From contig NZ_SRMP01000004.1 in the NCBI RefSeq assembly GCF_005925325.1, forward strand, positions 1 through 64,000: a DNA stretch of 64,000 nt, written 5' to 3'. Made by a program: the position numbers and the translations under genes. The DNA is from Pedobacter helvus (GTDB taxonomy: Bacteria > Bacteroidota > Bacteroidia > Sphingobacteriales > Sphingobacteriaceae). The notes below the pieces were generated by a model. That model was not told where the DNA came from, searched no databases, and saw only the letters and a program-made list of their open reading frames with translations. Of the stretch, positions 53,997 to 63,784 are shown piece by piece; within the stretch, counting starts at the first letter, position 1, and each line of letters begins with the position of its first letter.

Positions 53997-55182
53997 TGGA
54001 AGACTTATTATTAGAATTTCAAATAAAGATAGCTAGGATATCCCTTGGCAACGGTACCTTATAAGAGAGATAGATTTAAGAAATCGCTTAATTGCACTAA
54101 AAGGTGCGAGAGGTGCAGGAAAAACTACGATTCTTTTACAGCTTGCAAAGCTACATTTGCCACTGACATCCTCATTATACGTGAGTTTAGACCATATTTA
54201 TTTTTTTGATAATAAACTGTATGATCTGGCTAAACAATTTTCACAATATGGTGGCACACATCTGTTACTAGATGAGGTGCATAAATATCCCAACTGGTCG
54301 AGAGAAATTAAGCTGATTTATGATAATTTTCCAGAACTCAATATAATTTTTACAGCGTCTTCGATGCTAGAAATTTATAAATCAGAATCTGATTTGAGTC
54401 GCAGGGCTGTAACCTATTATCTTAAAGAGCTATCTTTTAGGGAATTTATCATCTTTGAAACACAAAAAATATTTCCAGCTTATTCCCTCGCCGATATTTT
54501 AGCAAACCATAATGCAATTACATCTAAGCTCATAGCTGAAATAAAACCTTTGCCTTTATTTGAGAAATATCTGAAAATAGGTGCTTATCCTTACTATAAA
54601 GAAAATGAAGATCTTTATAGTCAAAAATTACAGAATACTATCAATCTTATTATAGAAACCGATATTAACGCAGTAGAGGACTTACAATACGATACCTTGA
54701 TCAAATTGAAGAAACTACTTATCACAGTTGCATCAAGTGCACCATTTACACCCAATGTAACGAAACTAAGTGAGAAAGTAGGAGTATCAAGAAATATGTT
54801 GGTGCAAAGTATTAAAATATTGGAACGAGCTGGACTTGTGAATGAATTATATAAAGACACATCAGGTATTGGGGTACTAACCAAACCTGAAAAACTATAT
54901 TTAAACAATAGTAACTTAATGTATGTATTAGCAAAAGAGAATACGAACGTAGGTAATGTTCGGGAAACTTTTTTTCTTAATCAGTTTAAAGGCTTACATG
55001 AAATAAACCTCTCAGAAAAAGCAGACTTTGTAATTGATAAAACCTTTACATTTGAAATAGGTGGCAAAAATAAAACTAAAAAGCAGATAGTTAACAAAGA
55101 AAATTCTTACGTTGCAAAAGATGGTATTGAAGTAGGTTTTGGAACAATTTTACCAGTTTGGCTTTTTGGATTTATGTATTGA
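53997..55182 (+). pseudogene. AAA ATPase (DUF4143-type) broken by a frameshift
   Basis: From ATG 53997 the frame reads MEDLLLEFQIKIAR and then ends at TAA (54063-54065). One base shifted, the sequence continues IPWQRYLIREIDLRNRLIAL and KGARGAGKTTILLQ, which is the expected first part of the ATPase with an intact Walker A, and stays open to 55182. So a one-base insertion or two-base deletion lies near 54030-54040. The later LLLDEVHKYPNW (Walker B), the SRRAVTYYLKELSFREF motif and the C-terminal DUF4143 region (FEIGGKNKTKKQ, LPVWLFGFMY) are well formed. The shifted frame has no start codon before Walker A. Confidence 0.75.
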
Positions 55183-55194
55183 CATGCTAGTGAG

Positions 55195-55599
55195 CTACTT
55201 AATCATCACTCCAGGTTTATTCAACACAGGAATTCTGATCAAATTAGTATCTACAATGCTTTCTGGAAGGAAAATGAATTTTTTATCGTAGATAGTGCTA
55301 CCAATATAATAACTCAACCAATACTCATTAGTTAAACCAAAAACTGCTGGGTCAATTGCTTCTACACCTGCAGAGCCTTGAGCAGGTACATCGCCAATAA
55401 AATGTCTTAATAATGAGGTTTTCACCTGTTTACCATCTTTTTCTCCGTAACCTTTAGAAGTGATCAACACATTAGTAATTGGTTCATCTTTAAGGTTGAC
55501 AAGGTACACCGTCCAGTTTTTTACTTCTGGCGTTTCGCTCATTAAAACTACCGCTATGGCTACGTCTTCTACAATATTTTCAGGTAAGTCTGCTTTCAA
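55195..55599 (-). CDS. conserved protein of unknown function next to topA
   Basis: A 134-residue protein (TTG start) without signal peptide. It is beta-rich: NWTVYLVNLKDEPITNVLI, FIGDVPAQGSAGVEAID, WLSYYIGSTIYDKKFIF. The sequence has no cysteines and no evident catalytic motif. The topA gene ends 92 bases downstream, on the same strand... in fact topA (55691-58234) lies upstream in transcription order, so this gene may be co-transcribed as its 3' neighbour. I cannot name a family. Confidence 0.6.
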   Translation of the reverse strand: MKADLPENIVEDVAIAVVLMSETPEVKNWTVYLVNLKDEPITNVLITSKGYGEKDGKQVKTSLLRHFIGDVPAQGSAGVEAIDPAVFGLTNEYWLSYYIGSTIYDKKFIFLPESIVDTNLIRIPVLNKPGVMIK

Positions 55600-55690
55600 A
55601 ATTGGTTAACTGTTTAAACTGATGAATTGTTTAATCGGTTACAACTATGCGCCCAAGTTATAAACCGACAACTGCGCACTGATAACTGGG

Positions 55691-58234
55691 TTATTTTTTC
55701 TTCGCTACGGCTTTCTTTTTAGCTGGCGCTTTTTTCTTAGCTTCAAAAGCATCAGGTTTTTGAGCAACAATTAGCGCTTTGACCTCATCTAAAGAAATGC
55801 TAGCTAGTTCTTCGGCTGTATATTTTTGTTTTGTGGCTGGGTTGTTGCCCAATTTCAGCATGTCTTTGCCAAAACGGATAAACGGTCCCCATCTACCATT
55901 TTCTATAGCAATTTTAAGTTCTGGCCATTGCTGAATGAAACGGTTATTCTCTTTTTCTATTTTTTTGCTAATTAGCTCATTGATATCGTTTTGGGAAAGG
56001 TTATCAAAATTGTATGCTTTTGGAACATTGATAAACAAATCATTCCATTTGATAAACGGACCAAAACGACCTGTGCCTTTAGTTACTGGTAAGTTTTGAT
56101 AATGTGCCACAGGAGCATCAGCGTCAATCTTTTCATCAATAATTGTAGCCGCTCTATCAAAATCGATAGTTAATGGATCCACATTTTTAGGGATAGAAAT
56201 AAAAGTATCGCCCCATTTTACATACGGACCAAAACGTCCCAAACCTACCGAAACTTCTTTCCCTTTATAATCTTCCAATTGGAAAGGTAATTTAAATAAA
56301 TCTAAGGCCTCCTCTAAGGTAATGGTACCAACCGATTGTGTTTTTGTCAAACTGGCATAACGAGGTTTTTCTTCTTCGTTATCGCTTAATTCGCCAATTT
56401 GAACCAACGGACCAAAACGACCAACTTTAGTGTACACATTCTTACCAGTTGTAGGATCTACGCCTAATAGACGTTCGCCAGTAGCCCGGTCGGCAGTTTC
56501 AATGGTAGTTTCTACCTCAGTATGAAATGGTTTATAGAAGGAGTGAAGCATTTTTGTCCATTCCTGCAAACCTTGCGCAATTTCATCAAACTGCTTTTCT
56601 ACTTTGGCAGTGAAGTTAAAATCAACGATACCTTTGAAATGTTCTACCAAGAAATCGTTTACTACTTCACCAATATCTGTCGGGAAAAGTTTAGCTTTTT
56701 CAGCGCCGGTAATTTCTGATTTTTGTTGTTTGCTAATTTTACCGTCAGCAAGCGAAAAAGCAAGGAAATCTCTTTTCTTACCGTCTCTATCTTCTTTAAC
56801 AACGTAACCTCTGTTTTGTATAGTCGAAATAGTGGGTGCATAAGTAGAAGGTCGGCCAATGCCTAATTCTTCTAATTTCTTTACCAAACTAGCCTCTGTG
56901 TATCTTGCCGGCGGACGAGAAAAACGCTCAGTTGCCAGCATCTCTCTTAACGAAAGTTCCTGACCAACAGTTAAAGGAGGTAACAAGTTGTTTTCATTCT
57001 CGTCATCTTCATCATCTGTAGATTCTAGGTATACTTTTAAGAAACCATCAAATTTCAACACTTCACCTTCGGCGCCAAAAACTTCATTTCTAGTACTTAC
57101 ACCAATATCTACAGTGGTTTTTTCAAAAACCGCTTCGCTCATTTGAGAGGCAATGGCACGCTTCCAAATCAACTCATATAATCTTTTTTCGGCGTTGTCG
57201 CCGTCTGTAGTATGTCTATCAAAATAAGTAGGGCGGATGGCTTCGTGAGCCTCTTGCGCACCTGCAGATTTAGTTTTATAAACTCTTGGTTGGTGATATT
57301 GATTACCATAAGCCGACTTAATTTCGGCAGCAGCAGCGGCAACAGCAGTCTCCGATAAGTTTACCGAGTCGGTACGCATATAGGTAATTTTACCATTTTC
57401 GTACAACCTTTGTGCAATCTGCATCGTTCTTGCAACCGAATAGCCTAGTTTTCTAGAAGCTTCTTGTTGTAAGGTTGAAGTGGTAAAAGGTGCTGCTGGA
57501 TTTCTTTTTGCCGGCTTAACTTCAAGGTTATTTACCTTAAAATTAGCACCGATACAATCTTGAAGAAACTTTTCGGCTTCTTCTGCTTTTTCAAAACGCT
57601 GTGGTAATTCCGCCTTAACTATTTCCCTACCTTTTCCAGTAGTAAACTGCGCTGTAATTTTGAAAGCAGCAGTACTTTTAAATGTATTTACTTCTCTTTC
57701 TCTATCTACAATTAAACGTACTGCAACTGATTGCACACGTCCGGCAGATAAAGAAGGTTTTACTTTTTTCCAAAGCACAGGAGAAAGTTCGAAACCTACC
57801 AAACGATCTAAAACCCTGCGAGCTTGTTGTGCATAAACTAAGTTATAGTCAATGCCCCTAGGCGTTTCGATAGCTTTTAAAATAGCGGGCTTGGTAATTT
57901 CATGAAATACGATACGTTTGGTATTTTCTTTCTTTAATCCTAAAGTTTCAAATAAGTGCCAAGAAATGGCTTCTCCTTCGCGGTCCTCATCGGATGCTAA
58001 CCATACCGTTTCGGCTCCCTTAGCTAATTTCTTTAATTCAGATACCACCTGTTTCTTATCGGCAGGCACTTCATAAGTTTGCGAAAAATCATTGTCCACA
58101 TCAATTCCCATGTCGCCCTTTACCAAATCACGAATATGGCCATAGCTAGATTTCACTAAGAAATCTTTTCCAAGGTATCCTTCTATGGTTTTCGCTTTTG
58201 CGGGAGACTCAACTATCAATAAATTTTTTGCCAT
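55691..58234 (-). CDS. topA: DNA topoisomerase I
   Basis: An 847-residue type IA topoisomerase. Toprim metal-binding residues are at the N-terminus (LIVESPAKAKTIEGYLG and DEDREGEAISWHL). The catalytic tyrosine is in ITYMRTDS, Tyr285. The C-terminus has no zinc fingers but four GRxGP repeats (VGRFGPLVQIGE, LGRFGPYVKWGD, TGRFGPFIKWND, NGRWGPFIRFGK), and ends in a Lys/Ala-rich tail (KKKAPAKKKAVAKKK). It relaxes negative supercoils. No promoter is obvious. Confidence 0.96.
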   Translation of the reverse strand: MAKNLLIVESPAKAKTIEGYLGKDFLVKSSYGHIRDLVKGDMGIDVDNDFSQTYEVPADKKQVVSELKKLAKGAETVWLASDEDREGEAISWHLFETLGLKKENTKRIVFHEITKPAILKAIETPRGIDYNLVYAQQARRVLDRLVGFELSPVLWKKVKPSLSAGRVQSVAVRLIVDREREVNTFKSTAAFKITAQFTTGKGREIVKAELPQRFEKAEEAEKFLQDCIGANFKVNNLEVKPAKRNPAAPFTTSTLQQEASRKLGYSVARTMQIAQRLYENGKITYMRTDSVNLSETAVAAAAAEIKSAYGNQYHQPRVYKTKSAGAQEAHEAIRPTYFDRHTTDGDNAEKRLYELIWKRAIASQMSEAVFEKTTVDIGVSTRNEVFGAEGEVLKFDGFLKVYLESTDDEDDENENNLLPPLTVGQELSLREMLATERFSRPPARYTEASLVKKLEELGIGRPSTYAPTISTIQNRGYVVKEDRDGKKRDFLAFSLADGKISKQQKSEITGAEKAKLFPTDIGEVVNDFLVEHFKGIVDFNFTAKVEKQFDEIAQGLQEWTKMLHSFYKPFHTEVETTIETADRATGERLLGVDPTTGKNVYTKVGRFGPLVQIGELSDNEEEKPRYASLTKTQSVGTITLEEALDLFKLPFQLEDYKGKEVSVGLGRFGPYVKWGDTFISIPKNVDPLTIDFDRAATIIDEKIDADAPVAHYQNLPVTKGTGRFGPFIKWNDLFINVPKAYNFDNLSQNDINELISKKIEKENNRFIQQWPELKIAIENGRWGPFIRFGKDMLKLGNNPATKQKYTAEELASISLDEVKALIVAQKPDAFEAKKKAPAKKKAVAKKK

Positions 58235-58328
58235 TAACTAGGTTTTTGTGCAAATAAAACTATAATATCCTCGAATATCAAAATTGATAGCGTTTTTTTT
58301 GAAGAAAAGTAGGCGTAGGGTTAATTGG

Positions 58329-58348
58329 TTAACCGTAGACACGGTTAA
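58329..58348. repeat. small perfect hairpin
   Basis: TTAACCGT (58329-58336) and ACGGTTAA (58341-58348) pair around AGAC. It lies 37 bases beyond the minus-strand lipoprotein gene and could be its weak terminator. Confidence 0.4.
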
Positions 58349-58384
58349 AAGCTATATGTAAACTAAAAATTGTCATCCGAGAAC

Positions 58385-59065
58385 TTATTTCCAACTCGCC
58401 AATTCCATTCTGTATTTAAAACCTCTAGTAATTACTCCAGTACTGATGTTTTTATCTACTGCTTTCACTTCTTTAATCACTAGCCCTATATTTTTGGCAT
58501 AAGTTTCATCGTAGATATCTTCCCTAATTAAATTTACTTCCTTGTATTGCTGGATTGCGATAGTAGAATCTAACTTATTAGCGCCAATGGTTAACGGCAC
58601 ATTAAGGTCTTTTATTTCATGCTGCCAAACACCTAAATCATTATAAAGGTTACCGTTCCATGTAGATTGCAAAGTTTGAGGAAACACCAACCTTAAATAC
58701 CTTTTGTTATCTATAAATTCTTCCGCTCTGTTGTTAACGATCTTTCTAGTAATTACCTTTTGAAAAAACCAGTCTTCGGTATTAGTTTTCTTGTATCGCT
58801 CTAGTCTGTAAACTTCATCACCCTGTACATCTGTGAATTTATCGGTAACTATGTCTTTTAGTTGAAACACGTAGTTGGTAGTAGAGTTATTGAAATTGTT
58901 ATAGACTGTAGAATCTACGTTATAGACCACTTCACTATTTATTCTTAATGGGAAGTAGTTGAAACCCATTTCTGGTTGCGGTGCATTTTCTGATTTGTTG
59001 CAAGAGAATACAGTTAACATCACTGTAATTAGAATCAAAAAATAAAGTATCCGCGAAAATTTCAT
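58385..59065 (-). CDS. putative lipoprotein of unknown function
   Basis: A 226-residue lipoprotein with signal sequence and lipobox VFSCN (Cys22). Residues 30-220 are mainly beta-like, with repeated charged strands: YFPLRINSEVVYNVDST, TNYVFQLKDIVTD, EVYRLERYKKT and LVIKEVKAVDKN. Trp residues in LQSTWNGN and ELASWK. Common in Bacteroidota as hypothetical proteins; no domain recognised. It is isolated, with topA 150 bases away on the same strand downstream. Confidence 0.7.
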   Translation of the reverse strand: MKFSRILYFLILITVMLTVFSCNKSENAPQPEMGFNYFPLRINSEVVYNVDSTVYNNFNNSTTNYVFQLKDIVTDKFTDVQGDEVYRLERYKKTNTEDWFFQKVITRKIVNNRAEEFIDNKRYLRLVFPQTLQSTWNGNLYNDLGVWQHEIKDLNVPLTIGANKLDSTIAIQQYKEVNLIREDIYDETYAKNIGLVIKEVKAVDKNISTGVITRGFKYRMELASWK

Positions 59066-59176
59066 CGAATCAAATATATAAAAACGCTGTTGAAATTTAT
59101 AAACACAGATAGAAGAAAAGAATATGTAGAATAAACCATTTTCTGTCTATATTCGTTTAATGATAAATTCAAAATT

Positions 59177-59695
59177 ATGATTAACACATTGCTAATATTT
59201 TTTGGCCTATTTATGGCCCCAAATCCTCCCAAGGATGTTTATGGTTTTTCTTTTAAAACATTAGATGGTAAAGAAGTAAAGCTTTCTAAATTTAAAGGAA
59301 AGAAAATCTTAATTGTAAACACTGCTTCGAAATGTGGTTACACGAAACAGTACGAAGATCTAGAAAAACTTCACAAGCAATACGGGAAAAACGTAGTTCT
59401 AATTGGTTTTCCTTCGGCAAATTTTGGTGGACAGGAACTTGGCTCAAATGCAGAGATTAAGGAATTCTGTTCAAGCAAATTTGCAACTACCTTTTTAATT
59501 GCCGAAAAAAGTGACGTAAAAGGAGAAGCTATTTCGCCGTTGTTTCAGTATTTAACTTCGCAAACAAATCCAGATTTTACTGGTGATATCAAATGGAACT
59601 TCGAAAAGTTTCTGATCAATGAAAAAGGACAACTGGTACACCGCTATCGTTCTGCTGTAAAACCTTTAGATGAGCAAATTGTAAAGAACTTTTAA
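59177..59695 (+). CDS. glutathione peroxidase-family thiol peroxidase
   Basis: A 172-residue cysteine-type Gpx with an N-terminal hydrophobic segment (residues 3-15), perhaps exported. Peroxidatic Cys53 is in NTASKCGYT and resolving Cys98 is in EFCSSKF. The KWNFEKFL block gives Trp140 and Asn141 of the catalytic tetrad. The usual FPCNQF block reads FPSANF, so the catalytic Gln is replaced by Asn at 82. It most likely uses thioredoxin instead of glutathione. A terminator follows. Confidence 0.9.
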   Translation: MINTLLIFFGLFMAPNPPKDVYGFSFKTLDGKEVKLSKFKGKKILIVNTASKCGYTKQYEDLEKLHKQYGKNVVLIGFPSANFGGQELGSNAEIKEFCSSKFATTFLIAEKSDVKGEAISPLFQYLTSQTNPDFTGDIKWNFEKFLINEKGQLVHRYRSAVKPLDEQIVKNF

Positions 59696-59773
59696 GCCCT
59701 CTCTCTGCCGCTGACATCTCTCCGTAAATGGTTGAGGATGTTTAGGAAGCTGATGTACTTTTCAAGAATTATT

Positions 59774-59815
59774 ACGAGGAACCTATTTTTATAAGCAAGT
59801 TCCTCGTTTTTTTAT
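59774..59815 (+). terminator. terminator of the Gpx gene
   Basis: ACGAGGAAC (59774-59782) pairs with GTTCCTCGT (59799-59807), followed by a T run. It lies 79 bases after the stop codon and 14 bases before the next gene. Confidence 0.85.
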
Positions 59816-59828
59816 TTAATCTAGTCCA

Positions 59829-60599
59829 ATGAACCTCTACCCATATTTTATTCTACTTATATTCTTCGCTGTAGCGCTTTATTTCATCTTTCGTAAAAAG
59901 AAAGTACCTGTTGTTGTATTATCTGCTGAGGACAGAAAATTATTACAAAACCATGTAGCATTTTACGCAGAGCTGGATAATGAAAAGAAAATGCTCTTTG
60001 AAGAAAAACTTTCTCGTTTTTTAGGTGGGATAAAGATTGAAGGCATTGGAACTGAAATTTCACCTTTAGATAGGATACTGGTAGGAGCAAGTGCCGTGAT
60101 ACCGATACTGGGTTTTAAAGATTGGGAATACAGAAATCTGGGAACTGTGCTACTTTATCCAGATACATTCAATAAAGAATTCCAATTTGCCGAAGGCGAT
60201 AGGAACATTATGGGGATGGTAGGAGATGGTTACATGAACGGACAAATGATCTTATCACAATCTGCTCTAAGGCATGGCTTTTCTAAGAGTGCAGGTTCTG
60301 AAAATACAGGTATCCATGAGTTTGTTCATTTAATAGATAAATCAGATGGTGCTACGGATGGTATACCTCAGTATTTTATCAAACACGAATACACTATTCC
60401 TTGGGTGAGAATGATGCATCGGGAAATTCAGAAGATTGAAGATAATAAATCGGATATTAATCCTTACGCCATTACTAACGAAGCAGAGTTTTTTGCCGTT
60501 ACTTCAGAATATTTCTTTGAAAACCCTGAACGTATGAAAGACAAGCATCCAGCGCTTTATGACAGCTTAAGTAAAATTTTCGGACAGCAGTTGGCTTAA
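59829..60599 (+). CDS. MtfA-family zinc metallopeptidase
   Basis: A 256-residue protein with an N-terminal membrane helix (about 4-21) and a peptidase domain. Zinc-binding HEFVH is at 163-167, in GIHEFVHLIDKSDG; the downstream NEAEFFAVTSEYFFE holds the third ligand Glu. MtfA (M90) in E. coli binds Mlc and regulates sugar uptake; here the target is unknown. Ends 18 bases before the convergent glycosyltransferase gene. Confidence 0.9.
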   Translation: MNLYPYFILLIFFAVALYFIFRKKKVPVVVLSAEDRKLLQNHVAFYAELDNEKKMLFEEKLSRFLGGIKIEGIGTEISPLDRILVGASAVIPILGFKDWEYRNLGTVLLYPDTFNKEFQFAEGDRNIMGMVGDGYMNGQMILSQSALRHGFSKSAGSENTGIHEFVHLIDKSDGATDGIPQYFIKHEYTIPWVRMMHREIQKIEDNKSDINPYAITNEAEFFAVTSEYFFENPERMKDKHPALYDSLSKIFGQQLA

Positions 60600-60617
60600 C
60601 CCAAAACAACCAAAAAA

Positions 60618-61343
60618 CTATCTCTTGTAATTCCTAAACCAGCTATTCACTTTCATCTGGATTACGCCTAAGAAAGCCTCTCGGAAAATACGGGTACTCA
60701 TTTTAGATGTACCTTCAGTTCTGTCTGTAAAAATGATTGGCACTTCAACTACGTTAAAACCGTATTTAATTGCAGTAAACTTCATTTCTATTTGAAAAGC
60801 ATAGCCAACAAACTTGATTTTTTCCATCGGAATGGTCTCTAACACTTTTCTGGTGTAGCACTTAAAGCCAGCGGTAGCATCTTGTATATTAATACCAGTA
60901 ATGATGCGAACGTACATTGATGCAAAGTAGGACATCAATACGCGTCCCATTGGCCAGTTAACTACATTTACGCCTTTCACATATCTCGAACCAATCGCTA
61001 CGTCAGCACCGTTTACACATGCTTCACGTAGTTTGATTAAGTCATCTGGGTTGTGAGAGAAATCAGCGTCCATTTCGAAAATATATTCATAATCTTTCGC
61101 TAATGCCCATTTAAAGCCGTGGATATAAGCTGTACCTAATCCTAGTTTTCCTTTGCGCTCTTCGATATGCAACATCGGAAACTCATCTTGCAAGCCTTTT
61201 ACAATTTGTGCTGTACCATCGGGAGAGCCATCATCGATAATTAAAATCTCGAACTGATATGGCAACGAGAAAACTTTACGAATGATCTTTTCGATATTCT
61301 CTTTCTCGTTGTAAGTAGGTATAATGACTAAGCTGTCTGCCAA
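60618..61343 (-). CDS. polyprenol-phosphate mannosyltransferase-like GT2
   Basis: A 241-residue glycosyltransferase family 2 enzyme of the Dpm1 type. LVIIPTYNEKENI opens the GT-A fold; the metal-binding DAD is in FEMDADFSHNP, and the IDDGSPDGTA motif and SRYVKGVNVVNWPMGR are characteristic. It transfers mannose (or another hexose) from a nucleotide sugar to polyprenyl phosphate on the cytosolic face. It has no C-terminal membrane helices, unlike fused forms. Confidence 0.92.
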   Translation of the reverse strand: MADSLVIIPTYNEKENIEKIIRKVFSLPYQFEILIIDDGSPDGTAQIVKGLQDEFPMLHIEERKGKLGLGTAYIHGFKWALAKDYEYIFEMDADFSHNPDDLIKLREACVNGADVAIGSRYVKGVNVVNWPMGRVLMSYFASMYVRIITGINIQDATAGFKCYTRKVLETIPMEKIKFVGYAFQIEMKFTAIKYGFNVVEVPIIFTDRTEGTSKMSTRIFREAFLGVIQMKVNSWFRNYKR

Positions 61344-61430
61344 AGGATTTGTGTATTTACGAATTATGTTGCGAAAGTAATGAATTTAACCTGATGTTTA
61401 GGTCGAGCTATCTCGTTAAATTGTGTTAAA

Positions 61431-62903
61431 CTATTTGATATTTCCCATCCATCTTTTTAATACGGGCACTAAGAAGAAAATAAACACCCCAATACCAGCC
61501 GAGTAGATAGAAATTTGAAGCAACACGTTCGCATAGTAAGGTAAAGATAAAACAGGGTTATTTGCTTCAACAATGTTTTTAGGTATACTCATTAATGCGC
61601 CAATTTTACCTGCTAAAAACTCTCCAATAGCGGTAAAGAAGAAGAAAATTCCCATCATTAGACCCACTATATTTACTGGCGATAGCTTGGTAATCATGGA
61701 TAAACCTACCGGAGAAATACACATCTCGCCACAAATGATAAAGAAATATCCGCCAGCAAATGCAACTAAAGGAATAAGTCCGTGACTTAAACTAGCCTGA
61801 CAAGCCAAGTAGAAGGTGAAGAAACCTGCAGCAACGAAGATAAACGACATGGCGAATTTAGCAGGAGTAGAAGGTTCTAAACCGCGTTTATTTAACCAGG
61901 GCCAAAGCGCAGCAAATACTAAACTAAGTAAGATTACCCAAGCCGGCGGCAAGAAATTATTTACAGATAAGGCAGGTAATTCTTTTCCAAACACATGCAT
62001 ATCTACATTTCTCATGGCAAATAAATTTAACGAGCCTGCATTTTGCTCATAGAAAGCCCAGAAAAATGTAGAAACCACTACCAATGTCAACGCAGATAAT
62101 AGCTTAAACTTCGCTTCCTTTTCTAGTTTTGATGACAAATAAAGTATGTAAATTACCGAAATTACTGCAAGCGCCAACATGATGCTGTCTAAGGCTTCGT
62201 AATAATTAAACAAGGTTACAATCAATGGCAGCGTGATGAAGGTGAGTAAGTAAATCGCATATTCTACAGTAATAAAACCGCCTATTTTTTTGAATAAATC
62301 ATTAGTTAGAGGCAGTCCTTTTTCTTTTAAAGACGATTTGCCGATGATAAAAACCACTAAGCCCAAAATCATGAAAATACCAGCCAAACCAAAACCGTAA
62401 TGCCAATTAATTTTCTGCCCAACGTAGCCACAAAGCAAGCCACCTAAAGCTGCACCGATATTTATACCCATGTAAAACAGTGAGAATGCACTGTCTTTTT
62501 TAGGATCGTTGTTATCATAAAGTGTACCTACCAAACTAGAAACGTTAGGTTTAAAGAAACCATTACCGCAGATGATAAAAGCCATACCGTAAAAGAAACT
62601 CCAATCTTGCGGAATAGCTAATACAATGTGTCCAATAGACATCATTACGCCACCAAAAATGATTGCTCTTCGGTAGCCCAAAAATTTATCGGCCAACATA
62701 CCACCAAACATGGGCATGGTGTACACCAAAGCAGAGTAAGCACCTAAAATGGCATAACCTTTCGGCTCATCAAACTTTAACTGGGTAACCATGTAGGCTA
62801 GTAGTAATGCTTTCATTCCGTAGAACGAGAAACGCTCCCACATTTCTGTGAAAAATAAGAGATAGAGCTGTTTAGGATGCTTGGTAGTAACTGTTGTAGA
62901 CAT
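61431..62903 (-). CDS. POT-family proton-coupled peptide transporter
   Basis: A 490-residue MFS transporter of the POT/PTR family with about 14 helices. FFTEMWERFSFYGM in helix 1 contains the ExxER proton-coupling motif; FKPNVSSLVGTLYD and the FSLFYMGINIGAALG segment are diagnostic. Three in-frame ATGs (62951, 62930, 62903) are possible; I chose the third, MSTTVTTKHPKQ, which begins just before the conserved KHPKQLYLLFFTEM. It imports di- and tripeptides with protons. Confidence 0.92.
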   Translation of the reverse strand: MSTTVTTKHPKQLYLLFFTEMWERFSFYGMKALLLAYMVTQLKFDEPKGYAILGAYSALVYTMPMFGGMLADKFLGYRRAIIFGGVMMSIGHIVLAIPQDWSFFYGMAFIICGNGFFKPNVSSLVGTLYDNNDPKKDSAFSLFYMGINIGAALGGLLCGYVGQKINWHYGFGLAGIFMILGLVVFIIGKSSLKEKGLPLTNDLFKKIGGFITVEYAIYLLTFITLPLIVTLFNYYEALDSIMLALAVISVIYILYLSSKLEKEAKFKLLSALTLVVVSTFFWAFYEQNAGSLNLFAMRNVDMHVFGKELPALSVNNFLPPAWVILLSLVFAALWPWLNKRGLEPSTPAKFAMSFIFVAAGFFTFYLACQASLSHGLIPLVAFAGGYFFIICGEMCISPVGLSMITKLSPVNIVGLMMGIFFFFTAIGEFLAGKIGALMSIPKNIVEANNPVLSLPYYANVLLQISIYSAGIGVFIFFLVPVLKRWMGNIK

Positions 62904-63019
62904 TTTTTTTGGGATTAGTTCATTTGTCATCGGTTCAATAGTGATTGGCATTAACTTTCATCAATACATCATCACATTAACCAATCATCTAATTATCAAA
63001 TTAGTAAAACTTTTAACTC

Positions 63020-63670
63020 TTACGGTGCTAATCTGTCGATTTTCCAACTTCCATTTACGAAAGTATATTTTATTCTATCATGTAAACGGCTCGATCTACC
63101 TTGCCAAAACTCAATTGCAGTTGGTTTTACTATGTAGCCGCCCCAATGTGCAGGTTTTTGTATGGTTTTACCTTCATATTGTTTAGTAAGTTCGTCTACT
63201 TTATTTTCCAAAACTTCTCTACCGGCAATCACTTGGCTTTGTGGCGAAGCAATCGCACCGATTTGGCTACCCACCGGACGAGAATTAAAGTATTGTTCAG
63301 AGGTTTCCTTATCTAATTTTTCGATTTTACCTTCAATTCTTACTTGACGTTCTAACTCAGCCCAAAAGAATACTAAACACGCAAAAGGGTTTTTCTTGAT
63401 CTCTTTCCCCTTTTGACTTAAATAGTTGGTGTAAAAATTGAAACCATTTTTGTCAAAACCCTTCAACAATACAATCCTAGCGTTTGGTCGCCCAGATTTA
63501 TCTGCTGTTGCCAAAGTCATCACATTAGGTTCAAATATTTCTGCATTTACCGCATCTGTGAACCATTTTTCGAATTGTGCAATGGGATCTTTAACGATGT
63601 CTTTTTCGCTTAACTCGGCAGCTTTGTAGTCTTGCCTTAAGTTTTGTATCATTTCTTTGGTAACCTTCAT
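63020..63670 (-). CDS. pdxH: pyridoxamine 5'-phosphate oxidase
   Basis: A 216-residue FMN enzyme that oxidises pyridoxine or pyridoxamine phosphate to PLP. N-terminal EKDIVKDPIAQFEKWF, the GRPNARIVLLKGFDKNGFNF block, and the C-terminal EFWQGRSSRLHDRI are conserved PdxH signatures. Active-site Arg is in SSRLHDR. The gene is monocistronic here. Confidence 0.96.
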   Translation of the reverse strand: MKVTKEMIQNLRQDYKAAELSEKDIVKDPIAQFEKWFTDAVNAEIFEPNVMTLATADKSGRPNARIVLLKGFDKNGFNFYTNYLSQKGKEIKKNPFACLVFFWAELERQVRIEGKIEKLDKETSEQYFNSRPVGSQIGAIASPQSQVIAGREVLENKVDELTKQYEGKTIQKPAHWGGYIVKPTAIEFWQGRSSRLHDRIKYTFVNGSWKIDRLAP

Positions 63671-63784
63671 GAGGCAAAAATAGCGTTGTTGCGAGATACT
63701 TTTTAATAATCAAGCATTTTTCTACACTTAGATGAGGACAATCATTTTTGGGCAGTTTCGGATATATTTTGTTAATTTACCGAT

